Shown here in pieces: positions 33,664-46,027 of a stretch of DNA of 64,000 nt (positions are counted from its first letter, which is position 1; each line of letters starts with the position of its first letter). A model generated the notes under the pieces. The model ran no database searches and had not been told where the DNA came from. It saw nothing but the letters and a program-made list of their open reading frames with translations. The stretch comes from Fonsecaea monophora (Eukaryota; Ascomycota; Eurotiomycetes; Chaetothyriales; Herpotrichiellaceae). Location: positions 372,001 through 436,000 of the forward strand of contig NW_019173936.1 of NCBI RefSeq assembly GCF_001642475.1, given 5' to 3'. The translations under genes were made by a program, and so were the position numbers.

Positions 33664-35599
33664 GCTTGTGATTGTTGGAGAGCAGAGGCAGACTGCCCGG
33701 TTTTGCCGTTCAGTGATTCGCGGAGATGGCAGGGTTCGTGCTCAAGCAAAGTTGGAACAGTTGGTAGTTCTCCTGATCTTCAGTTCGGTCGTGACAGCGA
33801 CTAATATAGGTTTTCACAATGGCTGGTATATTGAATACAAGGCTTGGTGGGCTCGTATCAACGCGAGTCGTGATAGTCATACTACGACACCCTCTTTATA
33901 GGGGCAGCTCGACCAGAGGGCGGAATGGAGATAATAGGTGTCCCATTCGAGACGCCATCTGCCACCGGACAAAGCCAAGATTCGTATAGAACATGCTCTC
34001 CATACGGGGCCCCAGGAAATGAAGTGGTGGAATGGAAGCCTATTTCGTTTTGTGTTGCCGCACGAGTCGTTACACCCGACACTCAAATGTTGCGGACATT
34101 CACTGGTCGAACACGAGTATCAGGGAGGTGGCTCGGCGCCCATCGTTTACCCAGACTTGCGTCTTGACCTGGTATAGGCAAGGATGGTGTGGAAGCCGTC
34201 CTCACTTCCAAGGTCTGATGGTTCGGCTCCACCTAAGGCACTTTGGCCGGAGGCTATACCCATCGAATTCATGCAGACTGTGCATGACTCCTCGCTTGTT
34301 TCGCTAAGGATTGAGCGTGGGAGATGGCGCGGACATTATATTACTGACATCGGAGCGACGCGGAAGGTAGAACAAACAAACTGCATCAATGGCGTCTGTA
34401 TCGTGTCAAGAGAGGGAAGGGAGAGGTTCCATTAGGTGCAGTACTTATAGAAGTAGGTGGGCAGCCTATCCCAATAGGGAAGGTAGCGCCTAATTAGTCA
34501 TGTGACTACAGCATACATCATCTAGCGAAGCTTTAGCTAAGCTGGTATTACCGGTAAAACTAACTAAATAGCTATGCTTCTAATTAGTTACCCTTATCGG
34601 CGTGTCACGAACCGCCAAGCATAACTCGCACGTGACAACCCCTTATTATTTAAGCACCGCATGCTCACCGCCTGAGGGAAGCTTCCTTCCCTTATGCTTT
34701 AAGTTTCAGTTAAGATATACTATTAAGGAATCCCTATACCTACCTATTACCTATCACTACCCTCTGCCTATCTCTATAAGCCGTTCCTGACAGAATATGA
34801 CTAAAAGCGGCGAGAGTAGATCACCTCCTCAATTTCCACGTCAGGTCTAGATAAAGGGATCTCAAGCTGTCCTGGCCATCTCTATACTCCTCTGACAGGA
34901 TTTTATTACCGCTCGTCGCTTGAGTCTTTGATGATCGCCAGAAACCCCCAAGTTGTCGCCCAACTAGGAGATACCTACGGGCCTAATAATTGAAATAAAA
35001 CTCGAAAGCTTAGATACACATCCTTATCGCTAATGACTAGACTGTGGCACTGGACGGATTCTTATAAGGTTTTTAGGTGGCCTACCCGGATTTATTATCT
35101 GGTAGGCCGCAACGAGCAATGCTTCGGTCCAACAACCCGTCGCCGAAAACTTTGCCGGTATCCGAGCTTCAGGTAGCAGGGCGGCTCTCCACAGATGGTA
35201 CCCGGGCCTCACATCCAGGAGATCAAGTGCTTGTTGCCTGAGGAATCCTTGGTAGAGCCATGGGGCCGGGAGCTTCGTTTCAGATTTTCCGTGCGCAATG
35301 GAAGCCCTTCCAGGCGCCAGCCAAAGAGTTCCACACTTGTGCTCAATGGACTGTGTTCCGTGGCCGCTCTTCCGTCCCTGTCTGGGGAAGCTGCCTCTCC
35401 ACGGGGTACTCTGTCCTCCAACAGGGAGCATACAATAGCCGAGCCAGAACCCGGCGGTATTCGAGTACAAGTACCCTGCCTGCGTTCTTCAGTGTCGTTT
35501 GGCCAGACAGAGCCACTAAATTACTATCGCTTCTCTTCATCTGCCTGGGTCATCAATTTAGGCACGAGCTGAATGCACTCGTCTCCACATTCTCGAGAA
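33664..35599. other. 1.9-kb spacer between divergent MFS 3 and MFS 4
   Basis: No gene recognised. ACGAGTCGT occurs at 34062-34070. From about 34440 to 35000 the sequence is AT-rich with several TTAG/CTAA repeats, possibly remnants of a small mobile element, but no clear terminal repeats were found. Confidence 0.45.
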
Positions 35600-37629
35600 A
35601 TGGACGACAAGGCCAACGACATTAAGACGGAGGAGGTATCATCTCCTGATGGGGAGGGCAACGCTCATCATGCACCTTCTGAGTACATCAACGGGAAGCC
35701 ATACTGGCGTACCAAGCGATTCCAGGGTTCCTTTTGGGCCATCGGGTTTGGCTGTCTTGCCTGCTACGCAGGCTTTGCCATGCCCGCGAACACATTGGCT
35801 CTCATTAACGATGACATTGGTAAGTCTTCTTGCTTTTTCGCGCGAAAGTCGTTATCTAACCGAAGCCAGGTCCAAGCGCCTCTATTAGCTGGGTCTCACT
35901 CACATGGACACTGACCGTTGCCGTGGGTTATACACTCGTCGGACGGCTGAGCGATATTTTCGGCCGGAGATACTTCTTCATCGGCGGCGCCACCCTTGCG
36001 TTGATTGGGAGCATTGTCGCTGCAACAGCGCGTACTGTCAATGTGTTAATCGGCGCAACAGTACTTATCGGGCTCGCCGCTGCTTCTCAGATCTCCTTCA
36101 ACTATGTGATTGGCGAGCTTGTACCAGTCAAGCATCGCTTCATATTTATGGCTTTGATTAACGCGGTCAATATTCCCATCGGCGCTTTTGGCCCGGTCAT
36201 TGCCCGGTCTTTCATCCTGCATACTTCGGCAGGGTGGCGCTGGAACTACTACCTAACTATTATCTTAAGTAAGTATAAAGACTGTTATTGTTCGAGCCAG
36301 ATTTTAAGATGAGAATAGATGCTTTATCCCTAATTCTATGGGTATTATTTTACTATCCACCGGATTTCTCTCACCTTCATCGAGTTCGTTCTCGCTGGCA
36401 GGAGGTTAAAGGGATCGATTACATTGGCATTGTACTCTTCACAGGAGGAAACCTACTCTTCTTGATGGGTCTATCCTGGGGAGGCGGACAATATCCCTGG
36501 AAGTCAGGACATGTCATTGGATGCATCGTTACTGGCGTCGTCAGTCTAGTGGCCTTCGTCCTATATGGTATTTTCAATCCGGTAAATTCATCTCTGGAGA
36601 ACATGTCCTGACCTCAAACAGAAATCTACTCTGGTGTTCACCGCCCTTTGGTGCCAATGGACATCTTCAAGAATTTCCAATACGACGCTATCGTGGTGTT
36701 AACTACGGTGGGCGGCATGATCTATTACTCCATGACCGGTACGTACGGATAAAAAGATGGTTACTCCAATCTTGTACTAACTTTGATTTTAGTTATTTAT
36801 CCTACAACACTCACTGTTCTGTACTCCACCGACACGATGAAAGTTGGCTGGTTGTCCTGCGCCGTAGGTGGCGGTGTACAAGCGGGACAAGTGATCGGTG
36901 GCCTCATTGCCATGCGTATTGGCCACATCAACTGGCAAATGGTATTCGCATCAATAGTTATGGCGGTCTTCATCGGTGGTTTAGCTGCCCAGACAAAGGA
37001 TACTCTGGCGTGAGTAGTGAAGCTATTGATTTCTGAAGCCCCTACTAACAACAACAACTAGCTTATCCACTGCCTTTGCAACCCTGGGCTCCTTCGGTGT
37101 GGGATATATTGAAAACCTTGCAGCCACAGCAGCTACTTTTGTGATCAAGGACCAAAAGCAAATGGGAACGAGTAACGGCATCTTTGGAAGTATTCGAAGT
37201 GCCGGGGGAGTTCTTGCCACGACCATCTACCTTGTTATCCTCACCAACCGCATGAACACCAACACCAAGAATATGATTATTCCTACCGTTGTCGAAGCTG
37301 GCCTTCCGGATTCATCCATTACGGCATTCTTGACGGCCTTGAACAGTGGTGTTGCCTCTGCACTACAAGCCGTTCCTGGCGTTACTGAAAAAATCATTCT
37401 GGCGGGTGAGACAGCGTATTTGGCCGCCTATACCGATGCGTTCCAGAAAGTTTTTCTGGCCAGCATTGCATTCGGCGGCCTCTCAATCATTGCTGCACTC
37501 GCGGTTAGGCCATTCACCAAGGAAGAACTCTCCGGGAGCCTTGTCTTCCATCTGGGTGCGTCCAAGCCGCAGCACGCAAGAGATGGAGCTGTGGAAGATC
37601 AGAACGAGGTGGACGCCCCTCTCGATTAG
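35600..37629 (+). CDS. MFS transporter 4 (TRI12-type)
   Basis: Exons 35600-35819, 35870-36268, 36319-36567, 36622-36738, 36793-37009 and 37062-37629. The ATG at 35600 (MDDKANDIK) is preferred; an in-frame ATG at 35573 adds nine residues. Motif A is GRLSDIFGRRYFFIG. Other TRI12 traits are NDDIGPSASISW, ELVPVKHRFIFMAL, LSWGGGQYPWKSGH and VGYIENLAATAATF; about 14 helices. Each splice restores the frame and a conserved block (for example VLYE-IYSGVHRPLVP). Closest to MFS 2 in the window. It belongs to the five-gene MFS run between 25 and 43 kb. Cargo unknown. Confidence 0.88.
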
Positions 37630-39793
37630 GAGCAGGGCTCTCAGATTGCCAGGTAGTCGGCATTACGTGGCAAGCTGCAACTCGTAAGGGTAGTCCTAGC
37701 TGTTTCGTACATTAGCTACCGAGTCGTACCCATTACTTTGACAACATCGCAGGAAAGTGACGAGGCTGCTACATTCGAAATGTCACACAAAAACCGCACT
37801 ATTAGGGTGTATAAAAGGTTCCTCAACTTGTTTAAATGAAGAGACACTGGAAGTGCGAACTATAAGGCATACATAAAGAGCACGAGCAAGAGGGCCAGCG
37901 GTACGTGATATAGTCACGTGTTAAGGGCAAGGCTGGCGCCCCCTCCCCCCTTCTTCTCTCTCCACACACACATACACAGTGGCTGCCCAAGGTGGGAGGG
38001 AAGGAGACTATGGCAAACATGACAAGAAAGGGCATGTCATGTCGCCTTGGGTAGAGACCCAGCAAGCGTTTACTTTTCGCGACCTTGCTGTTGTACAGTA
38101 GTTCCCACAATTCAATACGTAGTGCCTCGAACCCAATGCTGGCCGGCAGTCAGGCGCAGAGTTTGGTTCCCGAGTGATGCACCTCGGTTAACTTGCCGAG
38201 CCGGCTATGAATAGCCGGCTCGTCGAGTCTGGACACGGAAGGCCATGGGAGCAGAGGCGGCATAAGACAGGAATTGTTGCGGATGTAGGCCGTGGGTTAC
38301 AGGCCTGTTGCATGTGCCCACGACGGCCGCACGAGCTGTAATTACCGTTGCCGTACCCCATTTGTCTCTCTAGTGCGAGTGCTTAGAACATTCTGATTGC
38401 TAAACCTTCTCCAGGTTAGCTTGACTTGCTATGATTGCCAAACACCAATACGTCTCCTTCATTTTCAAGACGCCTTTCACGAAGCTCATTGTTGGAGCCG
38501 ACCCCAGGAAAATAAAGCCATGGCCACCCTCTCTACTCTACCTCTCTCTGGAGACCCCGTCTTTATTCGCCACTAACTCCCAGTTGAAAAAAAATCGCCC
38601 AAAAGGTCGTTGCTGAACGGTAGAGCTCCTTTTCTTCAACCTAGTTCGATTGCTCTACTAACTGCTGCTGCTATTGTTGCTCCTGGGACTTGCTCTACTC
38701 GCAGGATGAACTCATCTACACCAAACTCACCCTCACCGAGTGGACAGGCCATAACTCAGCAGTAAAGCGCTCAAGGCCCAGCTTTAAAAGGTCCAAGGAA
38801 TAAGCCTCGCGCGACTCGTATGTGCGAATTTTAGGCATCGCAAAATCAAGGTCAGCGAATCCGGCCTAATATAGGAGAGATCTAAAGTGACTGCCGGTTT
38901 GAAATCGCGTCAGGGGTTTTCTTCTCAGGAGGAAGGAGACCGGAAACGATGAAGTTACGGTGGAGCTGATGGAAGAGAAAGCTACTGACCCCTACGACCT
39001 CCTAGCAGTGAGACCGCCTGCAGTGTCCGCTGTAACATCTCTGGTAATGGTGGCACTTTACCCGCCCGCATGGTAAGCCCAATAAAGGCAGGAGGTGGGC
39101 AATGGAAAACGCGGATAGAAAACACTCCAAATCACGAAGATAACCAGTATCAAGACAACGTGCACATGACGGGCGCTACATGTCACCTAAGAAAACACCA
39201 TATTAATGTCAATGACATTCGTTCGCTGGGTAGTTCTAGATGCCTCGAAGGCTAGCCAACAGCAACCCCATACATTTGGACTTTTTGCCTTTTTCCGCGT
39301 GACTGTATCCGCAGTGATAAGTACGGCTGCATTTTTACGTGGGGTTCAAAAGGATTCCTTTTACATTGTTCGTAGGCGCGATTTGGTTTGGCTACAACAA
39401 GAGTGAGTGAGCTAAGTCGGGGATTCAAACGCGCCATCTTGCACTATTCATAGCGCATCATACAGGAGCAATTGTACGAGTCAGACTATGAGACCTGGCA
39501 ATTCTTTGTCAAAACCCCAGCACGTGAGAACCCAATGCAGACAATCATAGATGAAGAAAAGTCCAATCGCGAACGTGCCTCTTTGCCATTTGCTAAACCA
39601 TTTCTAGGGGTTCAGCGTAAAAAGTGATAAGGTAGAGAAGGTCACTCCGCTAATGAGAGAGATTCATCAACGATTGGACCACGAGCCGTTGCAGCAAAAG
39701 TTCCCCGAAACCAACTCTCGGTCCACGCTTCCTTTTGCCCTTTTTTTCAAATGAAGGGGTTTCAATCTACTTGATTTGTAGCTTCCTCCACCG
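37630..39793. other. 2.2-kb gene-free spacer
   Basis: No coding gene supported. It has a CA-rich tract near 37968, a perfect 11-bp inverted repeat at 38198-38221 and AT-rich stretches. Short frames here lack family similarity or intron-compatible extensions. Confidence 0.45.
38198..38221. repeat. Perfect 11-bp inverted repeat
   Basis: GAGCCGGCTAT (38198-38208), spacer GA, ATAGCCGGCTC (38211-38221). It could be a regulator site (CCGG half-sites) or a hairpin. No nearby gene start makes a function evident. Confidence 0.5.
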
Positions 39794-40029
39794 CTAAATG
39801 AGTGCTCGTGCATAGTTTCCCCCGTTAGGCAGGCTGTAGATGGTGTGGGTGTGAAACCTATTGGGCTCCCCGTTGGTCAAGTAGATGCCTGAGTGATGAT
39901 TGAACTCGATCAGGACAACCGGGCCCTGAATGCGATAGTAGAACGGGTCTTCGTCCCGAAAGAACCGATCCAGCAGAAGTACGTCTCGTGGAGGGTCTAC
40001 GGGAAATCCCGTTCGTATGACTGGAAGCG
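39794..40029 (-). pseudogene. Remnant of a DUF3500-like protein (C-terminal part)
   Basis: An open frame read leftwards ends at a TAG (39794-39796). It translates to about 78 residues including DPFYYRIQGPVVLIEF, then HHSGIYLTN, RFHTHTIYSLPNGGNY, resembling the C-terminal half of DUF3500 proteins (family recalled, not searched). Just upstream another frame continues with NTFVRFQSYERDFP, implying a frameshift. No start codon or upstream half is visible, so it is a decayed fragment. The function of the family is not established. Confidence 0.45.
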
Positions 40030-40982
40030 GACAAAAGTGTTGTAGCCTTTTATTTCAAAACTCGGGGAGAGGGCCTCCGGGAACTCATTGCAAAAACCCA
40101 CTTAGCCCCGACTTGACGTTCTTAATTCGATATATTGAGTGCCCAGCTCTATTGTGGTGACGGCGTTTGCATTTATTATCCTACTTTGATACCCATTACC
40201 GCTTCTTGGACGGTGGTTTTACGAAGTATGATTGTGGATTATAAAACTCATTTCGCGGAGAGGAATTCGAAGCCGTTTTATCGATGATCTTGGAATGCGT
40301 TAGGCTGAACAACGGTCGTCAGACGGGATCTTTAGAAGTTATGCTTTAGCCCCCAGTTGAGTCGCGGCTCGACAGACACAAAGGCGGTGCTGAGGTATGC
40401 CAAAAAGACTTTCGGGCCGCGGCTTGCCTCTTTAGGACGGTGGTTGCAGATCGACTAAATGCATAAGCCTTACATGTTTGCGGATCATGACCCCCGCGTC
40501 AAAACCTGGAGGCTGTGGAGGCCCCATACTTCGCTTTGCAGACCGGCTGAGGATATGGCGGTGTAACTTTCCTAGTGTGATCAGATGTAAGTACGCCTGT
40601 GATTTGCTGATTGGCCAAGGGTGGCCAACAAGGGAAAATCTGTAACAAGATTGCAGACAGACCCCATACAATTTGGGCTGAGGAAGGGAATGATTTGGTT
40701 TTCTTTCTCTCAAGAGGATCGGACAAAGACGAAAGAATGTCCGGACATTCTTACCGCCGTCATTCAAGTCTATAAAGTAAAAGTCTCCTCAAATCTCCGT
40801 GATGGTTGGCCCCTTCAGTTATTCCACCTCTTTTTCGGATCACGAAAGGATCAACTACAGCACCATCTACCCCGGTCCTTCACTTACTTCCACTCCAAGC
40901 AGTACTTCTAGTCTTATCTAGGCGAGCTATTCTTGGACATCATACCTGAGTGTCAACTATCAGCCGTCCAGGTCTTCAAACA
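40030..40982. other. 0.95-kb spacer upstream of the MFS 5 pseudogene
   Basis: No gene recognised. The upstream part may contain further decay products of the DUF3500-like gene, but no readable segment was found. Confidence 0.4.
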
Positions 40983-43175
40983 ATGTCACAACGTGTGGAA
41001 GACCAAATCGCTGGCGTACAAGACGACAGCTATAAAAGCCCGGTTCATCAAGAACATGGGGGCAGTTCGACTCTTATACGAGAGCCTTTGCGCGCAAACT
41101 ATTGGAATTTACGATTCATCGTCGTTTTTATTGTAAGAGCATCACCTTGCATGGTTTTACAATAATTGTCTAATGGAAATGACCAGTCTATCTCTTTTGG
41201 ATTCAATGCCGCCATGCTTGCAACATCAACAAGTTGGAATTCTCTCTCGACTGGGATCCCAGAAACCCTTGGTAGGCATATCTAACGTGCACTTGACAAC
41301 CGATTATCAGCATTGACCACAATTCTAGGAGCAAGTCCTTCTCTTGCATGGGGATATCCTACCCTTATTTTCTCCCAGGCTTTAAGCTCTGTTCTTTTTG
41401 GTAGACTCGGATTTTGTTGGTCGACGCTGGATTTTCGTCATTGCCAATCTTATTGCTTTTGTTGGGTTCATCGCAGTTGGACGAGCTTCCACTCAATCGA
41501 CGATAGTAGGACTGGTAAGCTAACGAGGGTATCAACATTGTCGCTGCTATTAATCCAAAGAAAGGGTGTCCTGGTCGGCATCGGGACTGGCGTGCAGATT
41601 ATCGGACCGTTTCTGGCACTGGCGGACATGGTTCCTGCTCACGAGCGCTTCACGATCGTAGGGGCTTGCATATGTTTGTTGGCTCCAATCTATGCAATGC
41701 ATTCTGCCATTGGTCAGTATTGATCGAGTTCTTAACTTGTCAAGCTAATCTGGTTTTATCACACAGCCCAAGCGTTACTCGAGAAAGCCGCCGATGGCTG
41801 GCGCTGGACGTATTCTATTAATGCAATATTTTCGTTCGCAGCCTTCCTCGGACTGCTGTTCTTTTATCACCCTCTCTCCTACCGGCAGCTGCATGACAAC
41901 CCAGAGTGGGAACACCACAAGCAGAAGGATTGGACTGGGTTGATTGCTTTGGCAACACTGCTCGGGGTCTTGACTTATTTTCTTCTCTGGGGACAGACCA
42001 TTTATGGTAAGTTGCGGTGTTTTGGTACACTCGTTACTAAAGATACTGATATCTTTACCAGCGTGGAAAAGCGCACAGATGATTGCTTTGGTCACGATAT
42101 CAGGTGTGGCTCTCACCCTGTTCTTAGTATATGGTAAGCAAAATCGTCGATACATCAGGCCCATCGGTAACACCAGTCAGAATCCTTTCGAGGAAATGAC
42201 CACGCCGCATTCCCTCCATACATACTCCGAAACTGGACGATACTGTCGCAAATAGCCGTCGCGAGCCTCACCTCACTTTTTCTCTGTCTCTTGCCAAGTA
42301 CTTTTGCGCTTCTATATGGAACTGTCTTCCAAGAGCAAGGCATGCAGGCGGCATGGGATGCGGTACGTCAATCCTGATCTGAAAAAGTGCACAGCTAACG
42401 GGACAGTCAACATGGTCCGCAGGGCTGGTGGGTGGCTGGATTGCAGCTGCAATTGCTCTGGTCCGGCCTAAATTCGTGAAGTGGCATCTTCTGTTCGGTG
42501 TTGTGTTTCTGATGGTGTTCCTCTCGGCTTCGGCCACCCTCAATCCTACTCGACACCGATCGTCTTTGGCATTCCTCACTCTTATAGGCTTCGGCGAAGG
42601 CTATTGTATGCTTGTCAGCTACGTTACAGGGCCTCTAGCGGCTCACAAGCGTGACATGGGGCTTGTTGCTGGACTCATATCCGGGTTTCGCAGTCTCTTT
42701 TATGGTGTCCTTGGTGAGTATCTCCCCCTATCATTCCATTCTAGCCCGCTGATAATCGCCTTAGGTTGTGTTTTCATGGCTATTGTAAGTTTTGTTTTCT
42801 CTTCCAGTCAGAGACGAGGCACAGGCAGGGCACTGACAGAACTTGTAGTTTGAGCCACGGCTCCAAAGAAGAATGGTTACCAATGTCACTGAGGTGGTCT
42901 TAGCTGATGGACTTCCTCAGACATCACTAGTTCCACTCTTCAGTGCTATCCAGGCTGCTTTGACATCTGGTGATTCTTCAGGATTGCTTAAAGTCTCAGG
43001 AGTCACCTTGCCTATGGTGGCGGATGTATTTGGGGGTGTAGCCAGAGCTGCTGCAAATGCCTGGCGCTTTATCTTTGAACTTGGAAACATCTACTTTATT
43101 TTAGTTATCATCTTGGCCCTGCTCTCAGCCGACACAGACAAACTCTTATCCAAGAAAGATAGAGGCTCGTCTTAG
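40983..43175 (+). pseudogene. MFS transporter 5 (TRI12-type), frameshifted
   Basis: Starts MSQRVEDQIAG at 40983 and can be spliced through about nine introns to a stop at 43175. Recognisable segments are SISFGFNAAMLATS, LVGIGTGVQIIGPFLALADM, GWRWTYSINAIF, FFYHPLSYRQLH, and MVTNVTEVVLADGLPQTSL near the end, all TRI12-like. The reading frame breaks at about 41401-41411: GRL in one frame is followed by DFVGRRWIFV in another, so the motif A loop has lost two bases (mod 3). No intron can explain the switch, because the break falls inside a conserved loop. Everything else, including splice sites, is intact, suggesting recent inactivation or an assembly error. Confidence 0.75.
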
Positions 43176-43922
43176 CCGGTCTGTGCCGTTTGCTCTGGAT
43201 GAATCAATCAGACGGGCAAGGAAGTGTTACTCGACATCAATGAGGGAAGGCACGGCAAAGGATGAGGAATATTCATCTTACAGGCCGTGATATTGAGCTT
43301 TGATTATTTGGATTTATAGGGCCAGGCATCATTGGAAACACTTGCACAGAGCTTCCGAACTTATGAAGACCCAAGAGCTCAGGAGAATCGAGATAAGGGA
43401 AGCTAGAGCAACGTCCTTGATACAACGCGTATCAGATCTTAAGAAGTAACTTGCCCAAAAATGATGCTGGGCAGTAAATACGGATGTGTCCTTGATTTCC
43501 ATCAAAGATGCGACTTGCGTGGTCTTCCTGTGCCACCCGGGAAAGCACTATGCTTGGAGTCTGTTGATGAGGTCCGAGATCACTCAAGTATGACTAGTCA
43601 GATCTTGCGTTAGACCTTAGCTACATTGGGTATGCCACGGCTCGCAGATAGAACTACCAAGCTTCTGTTGCCGAGACGATGTGGGGCAAGTATGAAATTT
43701 AATGCATGACAAGTACGGAGTACTCGGTACCTTCCCACGTTCCCCCGGACCGAAGAACTAGTGGAGCCCCCAGTCTCTCCACAGTTCCTCCTCCAAGCCG
43801 ACAGCGCATATCCAGACCTACGAAAGTCAAGGACTGCATTTAAAGAGTAACACCCCTGTCTGAAGTCTACAGAAACACGCAGAGTAACGAATTATCCCAC
43901 CATACTGGATTACATAATTCAA
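43176..43922. other. Intergenic spacer upstream of P450 2
   Basis: 747 bp; no gene or clear repeat recognised. Confidence 0.45.
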
Positions 43923-45815
43923 ATGATTGTCCCCATTTCCAATATCAAAGCAATGGTTGAGCAGCTCTCACAAATTTCGGGAACCCGAGCATGCGTTTTA
44001 ACGCTTATTTCTGTATGCTCGACGTATCTCGCTATATGTCCCCAAAAAGCTTACCGATTCTGATCAGGTGCTCGTGTTTATCATTTCCAAGGCCACCTAC
44101 AACCTGTACTTCCATCCTTTGGCAAAATACCCGGGTCCTAAGCTTGCAGCGGTGTCGGAGATATGGTTTGCTCGAATCTGGTGAGATATCCCGCCCACCT
44201 GGCCAGGATGCGAGCCAACACTCGACAGGATAAATGGATCTCTTGCTCGTTCACTCCAGGAAGCTCACGCAAAGTACGGCGACATTGTCCGAATAGCTCC
44301 TAATGACCTCGATTTTGTCTCTGTGCAGGCCTTTCGAGATATCCACGGTCACGCGAGCAAGAAAGACTCAGCCGTCTTTTCAAAATCCGAGATGTACGAT
44401 TCTTTTGACCCTGTGCCTGCCTTTGCGACAATGCGAGACCCTAAGCAACATGCCGAGGGAAGGCGCAAATTTGCCCACGCCTTCAGCGCGACCTCCCTAT
44501 CAAGACAGAGCGAATACATCATGAAATATATTGATACTTTCATGAGGCAGATCGCCAAGTACGGCCAGGCAGAGGAAGGGATTGAAATTACCCAAGCAAG
44601 TTGACCGCTCTTGACAGCCCTTCTTTAGTCCTTATCCTCCTAAAGGCATGGCGCGTGAAACACGAGCTTTGCAATTTCCGGCTCCATATCCAAATTCTTG
44701 AGCACGGGCGAATTGTGGAATCTAACAGACTACAGTGGTTGAACTGGTTGACCTTTGACATCGTCGGTGACCTCGCCTTTGGAGATTCCTTTGGAGCAGT
44801 TGAGCAAGGTTCACATGTCTCCTGTCGTGCTCCGAGGCTTTTTGAAACTAACGTCGATTAGCGACACCAAGTCCTGAAATTGACCGCATCATCAACATCT
44901 TCTTCACTGGCTCCCTTGGGGAAGTGTTCCGCCGTGTGCCATTGGCAAAGCTTTTTGCACCTTTTATGCCATCAGTCCGCAAGCTGTTTAAAGATTATAA
45001 TGCCCACCTCGACTTCGCTCTTCAGAAAGTAAGAAAACGAATAGCAAGAGGAAATGACCGCGACGACTTTTTCGGGCACATCATTGGAGATGATTCCAAT
45101 AAACCGAACGAACTATGGCTTCGAGCTGAGGCTGAGATTCTACTGGCGGCTGGCACTGACACCACTGCAACCTCGATCGGTGGCATGACATACTACCTTT
45201 TACAAGCACCCAAAACTCTGGAGATTCTGCAGAAAGAGATCAGAACTACTTTCACTGACCATAGCGAGATAGATGAGTTGTCCACGCAGAAGCTTCCGTA
45301 TTTGAACGCCGTGATCGAAGAAGCACTGCGACTTACTCCTCCATTACCAATTAACCTGCCACGGACATCTCCCGGGGGACTTGTTGACGGAGATTTCATA
45401 CCCAAAGGCGTGAGTAGGGCCTCGACGCCCTCAATGCTCGTATCTGACCATATTTTAGACCACTGTTACCACTCACCAGTACACAATGCACCGCCACCCA
45501 AAATACTGGACCGAGCCCGACGAATTTCATCCCGAGCGCTTTCTTCCGTTATCCCACCCGTTGTATGATACGAAATTTCGCAACGATAACTTGGAGGCAT
45601 CAAAACCGTTCTTGACCGGACGTCATACTTGCATCGGCAGAAACCTGGCATACCTGGAACTGAGAATTATCTTGTCCAAACTGGTGTTTCTTTTTGACTG
45701 GGAAGCCACGTCAACACTAGGGCCTGGTAAGGATATTGACTGGAAAAGGGATTTGAGCGCAAAATTCATGTGGGTGAAACCGCCACTTCGAGTTAGATAT
45801 ATCCCGCGTTCATAG
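43923..45815 (+). CDS. Cytochrome P450 monooxygenase 2
   Basis: Exon 1 (43923-44012) and a first intron restore an N-terminal membrane anchor, then NLYFHPLAKYPGPK, the standard entry to fungal microsomal P450s. One intron after EITQ has a GC donor (44596) and is about 140 bp, resuming WLNWLTFDIVGDLAFG. The I-helix is AAGTDTTATS, ExxR is EEALRL, the PERF region is EFHPERF, and the haem loop is FLTGRHTCIGRN with the Cys ligand. About 490 residues. The I-helix differs strongly from P450 1, so the two are unrelated subfamilies; this one resembles pisatin-demethylase-type and trichothecene-type CYPs (motif-level impression). ER membrane; substrate unknown. Confidence 0.86.
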
Positions 45816-46027
45816 GACATGCACTGTGTGCCACGAGGACAGAGCAGACTGTTCTTTGCGCGAGGAATATTCCTTGACCAAATCCTAGCATGATATCGCT
45901 ACTGTACACAATACATGCAGAGAGATGAGTGATGCATGTAAGCCATCTTTCGACAGTCGTCATCACACCGCAAATGCAGATAGACAATGGGACCAGTATT
46001 TACTATTGGACCGTTCTTGTGATTGTC

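Noticed and set aside
35030..35572. Overlapping 120-146-codon frames on both strands upstream of MFS 4
   Set aside because: No start context, domain or splice pattern; mutual overlap in opposite directions suggests chance open frames.
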